From Lysinibacillus sp. FJAT-14745 (GTDB lineage: Bacteria; Bacillota; Bacilli; Bacillales_A; Planococcaceae): a stretch of DNA of 50,180 nt. The position numbers and the translations under genes are program-made. The stretch spans positions 19,567-69,746 of the forward strand of contig NZ_LITM01000006.1 in NCBI RefSeq assembly GCF_001275675.1, written 5' to 3'. This document shows positions 31,318 to 39,700 of the stretch, in pieces. The notes below the pieces were generated by a model. It saw only the letters and a list, made by a program, of their open reading frames with translations, was not told where the DNA came from and made no database searches. Position 1 is the first letter of the stretch; every line of letters starts with the position of its first letter.

Positions 31318-32229
31318 TTGCTGGAGCAAATATTTTCGTTTTTAACAGATCCATTTTTTCTATTGCTGAAGATGACGCTTATTTTATGTGGCTACGTCAT
31401 TATAATTTTGATTGTCAATATGATATTACCAGAATTTGAAAAAGGGACAAGGATACTTTTTTTTCTTATTGTACTTGCAACAATAGGACCAGTCGTTGTG
31501 AAATCATTTAATTTAATAGACGAAATAGCACAGGGACTTGCACATATATTTACTGCATTTTATCCCATCCTTACTTCAAGCTTTCTTTTATCAAGCAGTA
31601 TCACAGCGATTGCTTCTTGGCAGCCTTTTTTACTTTTTTTTGTACAAGTCTTAACGATTATTAGTAGTAAATGGCTTATTCCGGGAGTGCTTTTTGCCAT
31701 TGTTTTCGATGTTTGCAGTGTCATTGTTAAAGAAATTTCGTTTACGAGAATTGCTGAATTGATTCGTTTTACCATAATGAGTATCGTCTCTGCATCTGTT
31801 ATTTGTTACATCATTCTAATGTCGGCGAGTGGCGTGGCGGTATTTACTGTCAACGCAGCTGTTGCAGAGCCTGTGAAAAAATTAATAGAGGAAAATATTC
31901 CGGTTGTTGGTTCCTTTATAGTAGATAGTTTTTCGATGTTCCAGCATATGACACAATTTTCCTCTTCCATTACTAGTATTTCTGCATTTATAGCGGTTAT
32001 TACCGTATCGTTCATTCCAACAGTTCAGCTTGTTGTCAGTGCCTATTCGTTGAAAATGTTAGCTGCTATTTTAGAACCAATTGCTTTTGATGATATTTGT
32101 AAACTACTTGATCATGTTAGTAAATCTCTATTTACATTGTGCGCTGTATCATTTCTAATTGCTTTTTCATTTATGTTTTCTTGTTTATTCCTCATCGTTT
32201 TTGTGCAAGTTATGGCTGGGGGGAGATAG
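31318..32229 (+). CDS. spoIIIAE: Stage III sporulation protein AE (short form)
   Basis: A 303-residue, highly hydrophobic protein with about eight helices, polytopic like SpoIIIAE (FDVCSVIVKEISFTRIAELIRFT, SASGVAVFTVNAAVAEPVKKLI, SITSISAFIAVITVSFIPTVQL). B. subtilis SpoIIIAE is about 400 residues with a signal peptide and extra N-terminal region; here translation starts at TTG 31318 (behind GGGGCGGA) inside the first helix, so ~90 residues are absent. No frame upstream supplies them. Likely functional core retained, but shortened. Confidence 0.85.
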   Translation: MLEQIFSFLTDPFFLLLKMTLILCGYVIIILIVNMILPEFEKGTRILFFLIVLATIGPVVVKSFNLIDEIAQGLAHIFTAFYPILTSSFLLSSSITAIASWQPFLLFFVQVLTIISSKWLIPGVLFAIVFDVCSVIVKEISFTRIAELIRFTIMSIVSASVICYIILMSASGVAVFTVNAAVAEPVKKLIEENIPVVGSFIVDSFSMFQHMTQFSSSITSISAFIAVITVSFIPTVQLVVSAYSLKMLAAILEPIAFDDICKLLDHVSKSLFTLCAVSFLIAFSFMFSCLFLIVFVQVMAGGR

Positions 32230-32230
32230 A

Positions 32231-32374
32231 TTGATTCTTTTATTGGCAATGCTCTTTATCTGTCAGATATTTGTGTTTCTAACAGAAGATAAAGAAATAA
32301 TTTCACTCACAAAGCTTGTTATTACGTTAGTATTTTTGCAATTGCTATTAAAGATTCCATTTATCAATTCATAG
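32231..32374 (+). CDS. spoIIIAF: Truncated stage III sporulation protein AF
   Basis: A 47-residue frame immediately after spoIIIAE: TTG 32231 behind GGGGGGAG. It has two membrane helices (LILLLAMLFICQIFVFL and LTKLVITLVFLQLLLKIPF) that correspond in spacing to the N-terminal helices of SpoIIIAF. The ~150-residue soluble domain of the normal ~206-residue protein is missing; only 62 bp separate the stop from spoIIIAG. Whether this is a functional minimal form or a decayed gene cannot be decided from sequence. Confidence 0.6.
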   Translation: MILLLAMLFICQIFVFLTEDKEIISLTKLVITLVFLQLLLKIPFINS

Positions 32375-32436
32375 GAGGAAACAAGCGTACATACACTTGA
32401 AAAAGAGAAGATGAAAGGAGGCAATGTACAAGTGAT

Positions 32437-32856
32437 GTGGAAAAGAAACGAAAAAAAACAACGTCATTTATAGTCTTAATGCTTATCGCTGCCTCCATGG
32501 GAATTTTCATCATTTTACCAATGTATCAATCGAATACAACAAATGGGCAAGAAACACCGATGACCAATGAAGCAAAACTTGAGCAGACACTGAAGGCTAT
32601 GAAAGGTGTTGGGGAGGTTAAAGTCTATTTTTATTACGGAGATATGACAGATGCAAAAGATGACAATAAACTATTCAGTCAATATTTTCGAGGAACTGAA
32701 CAAGGCACGAAAGAAGTAACAGGGATGCTAATTGTTTCAGAAGGAGCAGCAGACATCTTTGTTAAAAACGAAATTCGTGCGGTCGTTAGTCAAGTAATGC
32801 AATTGCCGATTCATCGAATTATTATCGTTCCAATGGAAAATAAGGAGGAAAAGTAA
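32437..32856 (+). CDS. spoIIIAG: Stage III sporulation protein AG (short form)
   Basis: A 139-residue protein: basic N-terminus, one membrane helix (~11-31), then the ring-building domain (KLEQTLKAMKGVGEVKVYFYYG, GMLIVSEGA, VKNEIRAVVSQVMQLPIHRIIIVPM). SpoIIIAG forms the large ring of the mother cell-forespore channel. The B. subtilis protein is ~229 residues; the variable insertions are lacking here. GTG start, with AAAGGAGG 15 bases upstream, a rather long spacing. Confidence 0.88.
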   Translation: MEKKRKKTTSFIVLMLIAASMGIFIILPMYQSNTTNGQETPMTNEAKLEQTLKAMKGVGEVKVYFYYGDMTDAKDDNKLFSQYFRGTEQGTKEVTGMLIVSEGAADIFVKNEIRAVVSQVMQLPIHRIIIVPMENKEEK

Positions 32857-33414
32857 ATGCGCGTACGTAGAAGAACAGTTTGGTTTATGACATTATTAAG
32901 TCTAGTAGCGGTTATTTCAGTGTATTATTTGGTTGATCCAGCAAAACAATTTAATGGACTAACTATTTTCACAGATGACTCATTACAGCAAACTGCGGTA
33001 ACGGGTGTGACAGATCAACAAGCAACGAAAGAGGGAGAGACGAAGGAAGTATCTTCTCCAAGTCATTTATTTGAAGAAATGCGCATGCAAGTTAGTGATG
33101 AAAGAAGTCAGCTTAAACAACAATTAACACAGAAGATCGGTTCAAAAGATTACACAGCAGAACAAAAAAGTGAAGCTTATAATGAAATGGATAACCTTAT
33201 AAAACAAGAATCCTCTGAAGCAATGTTAGAAATGCTTATTAAATCTTCAGGTTACTCCGATGCGTTTGTAAAAGCAGATGGTGATAAAGTATCTGTAACT
33301 GTTATGGCGGAGGAGCTATCAAAAGCTCAAGCAAATGAAATTATTTATTTGGTAAAAACAGAGATGGAAGGCGCAAATGACGTCCAAGTAAAATTCAGCG
33401 CAAATAACTATTAA
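32857..33414 (+). CDS. spoIIIAH: Stage III sporulation protein AH
   Basis: A 185-residue bitopic protein: N-terminal membrane helix (~8-26), a variable linker with RQ/EK-rich stretch, and a C-terminal YscJ/FliF-like ring domain (LEMLIKSSGYSDAFVKADGD, KAQANEIIYLVKTEM). It binds forespore SpoIIQ across the intermembrane space. Starts directly after the spoIIIAG stop, with AAGGAGG inside the upstream gene's last codons. Confidence 0.92.
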   Translation: MRVRRRTVWFMTLLSLVAVISVYYLVDPAKQFNGLTIFTDDSLQQTAVTGVTDQQATKEGETKEVSSPSHLFEEMRMQVSDERSQLKQQLTQKIGSKDYTAEQKSEAYNEMDNLIKQESSEAMLEMLIKSSGYSDAFVKADGDKVSVTVMAEELSKAQANEIIYLVKTEMEGANDVQVKFSANNY

Positions 33415-33478
33415 AAATAGAAAGAAAAAGATGAATTTTCTGTTTATTAGATAACTATTGTTATATATCAGCGTAATG

Positions 33479-33514
33479 AAAAGGCTTTCGTTTAGTAAAG
33501 GAAAGCCTTTTATT
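33479..33514 (+). terminator. Terminator of the spoIIIA operon
   Basis: AAAAGGCTTTC pairs with GAAAGCCTTTT around a loop, followed by ATTTTG. Confidence 0.85.
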
Positions 33515-33615
33515 TTGTTCATATTTACTTAATTTGCATTAAAGTATTTCAAATTGTTCGAAAAAAATATAGAATAGTGTTTGTAGTAGATTTTATTTCA
33601 TAAGGAGAGTTAGAA

Positions 33616-34110
33616 ATGTTCAAAATTCAAGAAATTCGTGAAATTATCAAATTAGTAGATTCTTCTTCAATTGACGAGTTCGTTTACGAAGTAGATGGCG
33701 CAAAAGTTAAATTAAAAAAGAATGGTGTTGTTGTTACTGAAACTGTAGCACCTAAAAAAGAAGTAGTTGCACCTGTTGTACAACAGTCTGCACCTGTAGC
33801 ACCAGCTACTCCAGCACCAGTAAAAGCTGAAGAAGCACCGGTTGCATCAACAACAAATAACGACTCGTCGTTACATAAAATTGTATCGCCGATGGTTGGG
33901 ACTTATTATCAATCTCCAAATCCAGATTCACCAGCTTACGTTAAAGTGGGAGACAAAGTTGGTAATGAAACAATCGTATGTATCGTAGAAGCTATGAAAC
34001 TATTCAACGAAATTGAAGCAGAAGTTCAAGGGGAAATCGTTGAAGTACTTGTTAAAGACGGTGAATTAGTAGAATACGGTCAACCATTATTCCTTGTAAA
34101 AGCTGAGTAA
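33616..34110 (+). CDS. accB: Biotin carboxyl carrier protein of acetyl-CoA carboxylase
   Basis: A 164-residue carrier: N-terminal [21 protein letters not shown] segment, an Ala/Pro-rich linker (~60-85), and the C-terminal biotinyl domain with the EAMKL motif; Lys128 is the biotinylated residue. Supplies carboxybiotin for malonyl-CoA synthesis. AAGGAGAG precedes the ATG. 13 bp separate it from accC. Confidence 0.97.
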   Translation: MFKIQEIREIIKLVDSSSIDEFVYEVDGAKVKLKKNGVVVTETVAPKKEVVAPVVQQSAPVAPATPAPVKAEEAPVASTTNNDSSLHKIVSPMVGTYYQSPNPDSPAYVKVGDKVGNETIVCIVEAMKLFNEIEAEVQGEIVEVLVKDGELVEYGQPLFLVKAE

Positions 34111-34123
34111 GGAGTGCACAACC

Positions 34124-35482
34124 ATGAAAAAAGTATTAATTGCAAACCGCGGCGAAATCGCTGTGCGTATCATTCGTGCTTGTAAAGAGTTAGGCATTCA
34201 ATCTGTTGCCGTATACTCAGAAGCAGACGCAGACGCATTACATGTGAAATTAGCAGACGAAGCATATTGTATCGGACCAAAGCTATCAAAAGATTCATAT
34301 CTTAGCTTCCCGGCTTTACTTAGCGTAGCAGAAAAAACAGGTGCAGACGGTATCCATCCTGGTTACGGTTTCGTATCTGAAAACGCTGACTTCGCTGAAG
34401 CTTGTGAAAACGCAGGCATTAAGTTCATTGGACCTTCATCTGATTCTATTAAAATTATGGGTATTAAAGACGTTGCACGTACAACAATGGAAGCAGCAGG
34501 CGTTCCACTTGTTCCGGGTACTGGTATTGTTCCAGATATTGAAACAGGTAAAGAATGGGCTGCTAAAATTGGTTACCCAGTGATCATCAAAGCAACTGCT
34601 GGTGGTGGCGGTAAAGGTATCCGTGTAGCTCGTACAGAAGAAGACCTTGTAAAAGGCATTGATATTACGCAAAAAGAGGCTGCTGCAGCATTCGGTAACC
34701 CTGGCGTATATTTAGAAAAATTCATCGAGTACTTCCGTCACTGTGAAATCCAAGTATTAGCGGATGGCTATGGTAACGTTGTACATTTAGGTGAACGTGA
34801 CTGTACAGTTCAACGCCGTATGCAGAAATTAGTAGAAGAAGCTCCATCTCCAGCTCTATCTTCTGAACGTCGTGCTGAGATGGGTGCCGCTGCTGTTAAA
34901 GCTGCAGAAGCTTGTAACTACGAAGGTGCTGGAACAATCGAGTTTATTTATGACTATCAAGAAGATAAATTCTACTTCATGGAAATGAATACTCGTATCC
35001 AAGTAGAACACCCAGTAACTGAAATGATTTCTGGTGTAGATCTTGTACAACAACAATTAAAAATTGCATCTGGTGAAAAACTTCCTTTCACACAAGATGA
35101 TATTAAATTAAATGGATGGGCAATTGAATGCCGTATTAACGCAGAAAATGCTTATAAAAACTTCATGCCATCAGCTGGTACTGTAGATACTTACGTAACT
35201 CCAGGTGGCTACGGTGTACGTATTGACTCTGCTGTATATGCTGGCTATACAATCCCACCATACTATGACTCAATGGTTGCAAAACTAATTGTTCATGCCA
35301 ATACACGTGAAGAAGCGATTGCGAAAATGAATCGTGCGCTTAGCGAATTTGAGGTATCTGGTCCTGGGATCAATACAACAATTCCATTCCACCAAGCATT
35401 AATGAACAATGATGTTTTCAAATCAGCGCAATTCAATACGAAGTTCCTTGAAGAGAATGATGTTTTGGGGACAAGCAAGTAA
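34124..35482 (+). CDS. accC: Biotin carboxylase subunit of acetyl-CoA carboxylase
   Basis: A 452-residue ATP-grasp enzyme that carboxylates the biotin on AccB. Motifs in order: [22 protein letters not shown] at the start, [28 protein letters not shown] (ATP-binding glycine loop), [41 protein letters not shown] (metal-binding glutamates). AAGGAG precedes the ATG; co-transcribed with accB. In Bacillus it is followed by yqhY and nusB; here accessory DNA follows. Confidence 0.97.
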   Translation: MKKVLIANRGEIAVRIIRACKELGIQSVAVYSEADADALHVKLADEAYCIGPKLSKDSYLSFPALLSVAEKTGADGIHPGYGFVSENADFAEACENAGIKFIGPSSDSIKIMGIKDVARTTMEAAGVPLVPGTGIVPDIETGKEWAAKIGYPVIIKATAGGGGKGIRVARTEEDLVKGIDITQKEAAAAFGNPGVYLEKFIEYFRHCEIQVLADGYGNVVHLGERDCTVQRRMQKLVEEAPSPALSSERRAEMGAAAVKAAEACNYEGAGTIEFIYDYQEDKFYFMEMNTRIQVEHPVTEMISGVDLVQQQLKIASGEKLPFTQDDIKLNGWAIECRINAENAYKNFMPSAGTVDTYVTPGGYGVRIDSAVYAGYTIPPYYDSMVAKLIVHANTREEAIAKMNRALSEFEVSGPGINTTIPFHQALMNNDVFKSAQFNTKFLEENDVLGTSK

Positions 35483-35540
35483 GACGTATCAAATCGTCTC
35501 GGCTAATAGTCGGGAAGCTTGCGAAATAGTTGTGCGATAT

Positions 35541-35569
35541 TTGACAACGAAATAGAATTAGGAATAAAA
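35541..35569 (+). promoter_or_regulatory. Possible promoter downstream of accC
   Basis: A perfect TTGACA at 35541, 17-bp spacer and a weak ATAAAA -10. It would drive the small genes from 35631 through the terminator just before them. Confidence 0.35.
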
Positions 35570-35592
35570 CAAAACGGAATATCCGAATTTTA

Positions 35593-35630
35593 GACCCTTT
35601 AACGAACCTGATTCGTTAGGGGGTCTTTTT
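35593..35630 (+). terminator. Terminator after accC
   Basis: GACCCTTTAACGAA pairs with TTCGTTAGGGGGTC around CCTGA, then TTTTT. It abuts the GTG at 35631, so for the next gene it could also be an attenuator. Confidence 0.85.
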
Positions 35631-35897
35631 GTGTGTAAAAATAAGCTGCGTACCGGTATTTTCGATTTAGAAAATATGAATCCGATCGAACTAAAAACGA
35701 TTAATCCTATAACCAGAAATAATGATCCGTTAATAACAGTGCCAACAGTTATGATTGAAGTTATTTCAGTTCGTTTAAAAGGTAATCGTATAAGTGCATA
35801 TTCGGCGCTAATCATCGTTAAAGAACTAATGCGCTTATTGAGTATACGCAAACAAACGATTAATGAATACGACTACAACTACAATTTACGAATATGA
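35631..35897 (+). CDS. Hypothetical protein, first of an overlapping pair
   Basis: An 88-residue frame with no recognised domain; mixed basic and hydrophobic, with a helical segment around VKELMRLLSIRKQTI. The GTG start directly follows a terminator and has no ribosome binding site, so the true start may be the ATG at 35676. Its stop overlaps the next start by four bases (ATGA), which is the best sign that both are genes. Confidence 0.4.
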   Translation: MCKNKLRTGIFDLENMNPIELKTINPITRNNDPLITVPTVMIEVISVRLKGNRISAYSALIIVKELMRLLSIRKQTINEYDYNYNLRI

Positions 35898-36133
35898 ATA
35901 TCGAATATTTAGACGAAATAACAACGGAAACATTATTCGGATTTATAACATTATTAGGCGATTTAAAAGACATTACAAAGCAAAGTAAATTATGTGTGAT
36001 AAAAGCTATATTAAATCGTATGGTCGGTAATGGCTGGATTGAAAAGCGATTTTGGAAAGATATAAAAATTAAAGTCGACGGGAAAATCAAACCGCCTGCT
36101 AATGAGAATTATTTAGCAATACTTCTTTCGTAA
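35894..36133 (+). CDS. Hypothetical protein, second of an overlapping pair
   Basis: A 79-residue frame starting at the ATG within ATGA of the previous gene. Ends with a basic segment (GWIEKRFWKDIKIKVDGKIK). Not recognised. The pair looks like a small accessory or phage-type operon inserted after accC, but no phage gene is nearby to support this. Confidence 0.45.
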   Translation: MNIEYLDEITTETLFGFITLLGDLKDITKQSKLCVIKAILNRMVGNGWIEKRFWKDIKIKVDGKIKPPANENYLAILLS

Positions 36134-36245
36134 AGAAAACTCGTGGCATAGTGGAGAATTGGATAGGTGAATTCTTTACATATTTTAGGAGTATTCACTA
36201 TAAAGGTCGTGGAATCTACCTATTAATAGTACAAATAAAATTTTA

Positions 36246-36274
36246 TGGACATACTGTAAAAAAATAACTATACT
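36246..36274 (+). promoter_or_regulatory. Sigma-A promoter ahead of the NRPS-linked genes
   Basis: TGGACA at 36246-36251, 17-bp spacer, TATACT at 36269-36274. CATACT and AGTATG (36250-36255 and 36279-36284) flank the -10 as a 6-bp inverted repeat, a possible operator. About 70 bp before the small membrane protein gene. Confidence 0.6.
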
Positions 36275-36345
36275 GAATAGTATGAAAGATTAATTGAGTT
36301 GAAGTCACATGTAAATATCTTTCAACAAAAAGGGGGCGCATAACA

Positions 36346-36576
36346 ATGAAAAAAAGAATTAGAATTGGAATTTTTATTTGGGTGGTTGCTTGCGGGTTTG
36401 ATATTGTTACTACCAGACTGGGTTTAGCTAAAAAAGTCACTTCTTTTAATGAACTCTTCCCTATGACAGTCTCGGATGGCATCTTTATCGGAATCAATAC
36501 TGCTCTGTATCTGTGCGGATTATTTGTTTTCCTTAGTGGGATCTTACAGCTATTTAAGAGACAGAGGCATGCGTAG
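36346..36576 (+). CDS. Small membrane protein upstream of the NRPS
   Basis: A 76-residue protein with two membrane helices (~8-24 and 48-68) and basic ends; not recognised. AAAGGGGG lies about 9 bases before the ATG. It lies between a good promoter and the NRPS gene with no terminator in between, so it may be the first gene of the NRPS transcript. Confidence 0.6.
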   Translation: MKKRIRIGIFIWVVACGFDIVTTRLGLAKKVTSFNELFPMTVSDGIFIGINTALYLCGLFVFLSGILQLFKRQRHA

Positions 36577-36682
36577 CTTCGAGGAATCGATAGAGAGAAT
36601 GCAAAGTGTTCCCATTGGTCGTAGATGGGGCACTAGCACGATCTTTATTACCATTATTTTGTTTAAAAGTATATTTTTGTAA
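36569..36682 (+). CDS. Putative 37-residue membrane peptide
   Basis: Starts at an ATG overlapping the previous stop codon (ATGCGTAG) and encodes a charged N-terminus followed by one hydrophobic segment (STIFITIILFKSIFL). The ribosome binding site (AGAGG) is close and weak. Could be chance; position and overlap favour translational coupling. Confidence 0.3.
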   Translation: MRSFEESIERMQSVPIGRRWGTSTIFITIILFKSIFL

Positions 36683-36723
36683 TATGGTAAATGAATTTAC
36701 CGAGGGAATAGGGGGAATTGTTT

Positions 36724-39700
36724 ATGAAAGGTAACAGCGACAGTGGAAAGATGGTCAAAGAGATGTACCCTCTCACGTCTTTGCAGGAAGGGATGCTCTA
36801 CCATCATATAGCCAACAATGGGTCGTCAGGCTATGTATTTCAGAAAATCTTGACTTTCACGGGTGACATAAGCGAGGAGCGATTCGTTCAAGCATTGAAC
36901 CTGCTTGCGATACGCCATGATGTATTAAGAACGGTCTTTATTTATGAAAAAGTGATAAGTCCGAAACAAATCATATTAAACAATAAAGAATTGGAATATG
37001 AAGTCTTTGATCTGAGGGGACTCCACGAAATGGAGCAGGAGAAAAAGGTATCAGAAATAGCTAACTCGGATGTTGAGCGAGGATTTGACCTTGAGCATGA
37101 TCTCCTGTTACGCGTAAAGTTTCTCTTCCTCCGAGATGATTGTTGCAAAGTAATCTTGGGCTACCATCATATTATCTTGGATGGCTGGTCCTTGTCCTTA
37201 ATCATCAACGACTTCGTAAGATACATAAGCCTTCGCCAACGTATCGGTATGTCCGAGGCGAAACGAATTGTTCTGAAGGAGAAAAGTCAGACAGGTGAAT
37301 TCAATGAATATGTGCAATGGCTCGAAAAACAGGACAAAGAAACTGGTCTAACCTATTGGAGAGAGTTACTCTCTGAGTATGACGAAACGGCTAATCTGAA
37401 GCCTATGAGCAAGCCGATTCTCACTGATGTTCAGATCGCTAAGACTAGCATCAAGTGTTCCGAAGAAATGACGCAACGCTTACAAGAATTAGCTCAATCC
37501 TATGATACCCAGATTGATACGCTTACAGAGGCAGCATGGGCCCTTGTCTTGCAACAATACAACAGATGTAACGATGTCGTATTCGGAAAAGTCTTGCCAG
37601 GGAGACCATCTGAGATCCGGGACAACAAAAATATAGCCGGACTGTTTATTCAAACCATCCCTACAAGAGTCAAATGCACGGATGATATGACCTTTTCGGA
37701 ACTGGTGGAAGCACTGAAGAAGCAAAAAATGGCGAGTAATGACTATTCGTATTGCTCACTTGCTGAAATTCAGGCGGTATCCAAACAAAAAACTGATCTC
37801 ATCAAAACGTTATACGTATTTGAGGATTACAATGTTTATAAGGAGAGAATGCAAGACCATGCTGAAGGGTTTCAACTCTCTCTTTCTGCTGAAAGAAAAA
37901 TGACAAACTATGAGATTACGGCAAGCGCCAGCTTCGAGGATGATGCCTTACATTTCGGTATTGCATACAATCCTAATGTGTACCCAGAAGATGACATCCA
38001 GAGCACCCTGTCAAGAATTGAAGTCATTTTGCAGGCGTTTGTGGCAAACCCCCAAGGGAAATTGTCGGAAATCGAAGTGATCACTGAACAGGAGCGAGTC
38101 CAAATTCTCGGTGAGTTCAACAATACGGCCCGCGAGTATGCTAAGGACCAAACGGTTGTAGACTTGTTTGAGGAGCAGGTTAGTAAAACGCCTGACGGGA
38201 TCGCGCTTGTCTTCCAAGATGAGCAGTTGACCTATGCGCAGCTGAACCAGAAAGTGAATCAAGTGGCATGGAAACTCCGCGAGTTGGGTGTGAAACCTGG
38301 TGATCGGGTGGCGATCGTGGCGGAGCGCAGTATCGAGATGATTGCTGGGATTTACGGCATCATGAAAGCAGGCGGCGCGTATGTACCGATTGATCCTACG
38401 TTCCCGGCAGACCGTATCCAGTTCATTTTAGAGGATTGCCAGCCACAAGCGGTGCTGCTCTACCAAACGAACCTAGAAACGGAGCTGCCTGTCCTCGATC
38501 TTGCAGGCCGTGTGCTCTGGAAAGGTTCGTCTGACAACCCAGAAAAGGTCAACAAGCCCGATGATTTGGCGTATGTCATCTACACATCGGGAACCACTGG
38601 CCAGCCAAAGGGCGTCATGCTCCAGCATCAAGGTGTTGCAGCGTTGCGTATCTCTCTGCAGGACATGTACCAGGTAACTAAGCAAGACAACGTGTTGCAA
38701 TTTGCCAACTACGTTTTTGATGCGGCGGTCGCCGAAATGACCATGTCGCTGTTGCTTGGCGCAAGGCTGACGCTGATCTCGAAAGAGATTATTGCAGATA
38801 TCAGAAGCTTCAATGCGTTCGTGAATAAGAGCGGAATTACGTTGACTGTGTTGCCGCCACAGTATTATCTACAGACCGAGTTAACAGGCCTGAAAGTGCT
38901 GACGACCGCTGGATCGGCATCGAATGCGGAAATCATTCAAAAAGCAGGAAGTCAGTACCGATACGTCAATGCATATGGACCAACGGAAAATACCGTACAG
39001 GCTACAAGCTGGGAATATGACGGGTTAAGTGACATCCCGTATCCAATACCGATCGGCAGACCGGTCTCCAATACACAGGTCTACATCATGAATGATATGA
39101 AACTGTGTGGAATTGGCATCCCAGGCGAGTTGTGCATAGCGGGGGACAGTGTGGCCCAAGGGTACGTAAACAAGCCGGAACTGACAGCCGAAAAATTCAT
39201 TACCAATCCGTTTGGAGAAGGCAGACTGTATCGTTCGGGAGACCTGGCAAGATGGCTGCCTGATGGCAATATCGAGTATCTTGGTCGAATCGATCAGCAG
39301 GTGAAGATCAGAGGGTTCCGCATCGAGATGGGCGAAATCGAAGCTGTGCTCCGAAAGATTGGTCATATTCAGGACGCGGCCGTCATTGCACGAGAGGATG
39401 CTACGGGTGAGAAGGCAATCTGCGCATATCTCGTATCTAATGAGGCGATCAGCATAGCGGCCATCAGGGATACCCTTGACAAATCGTTACCTGACTACAT
39501 GATTCCGGCATACATAATGCAAATTGACAGTATTCCGGTTACCAGAAGCGGTAAGTTGGACCAAGATGTGTTGCCAAAGTTTGATACCAGCAGCCAGTAT
39601 GCATATGTCGCTCCAAGAAGTGAAGTGGAAGAAATTTTGTGCCAATCCTTCGTCGAAGTTCTGGGCGTGCAGCTAGTAGGTATGAAAGACAATTTCTTCG

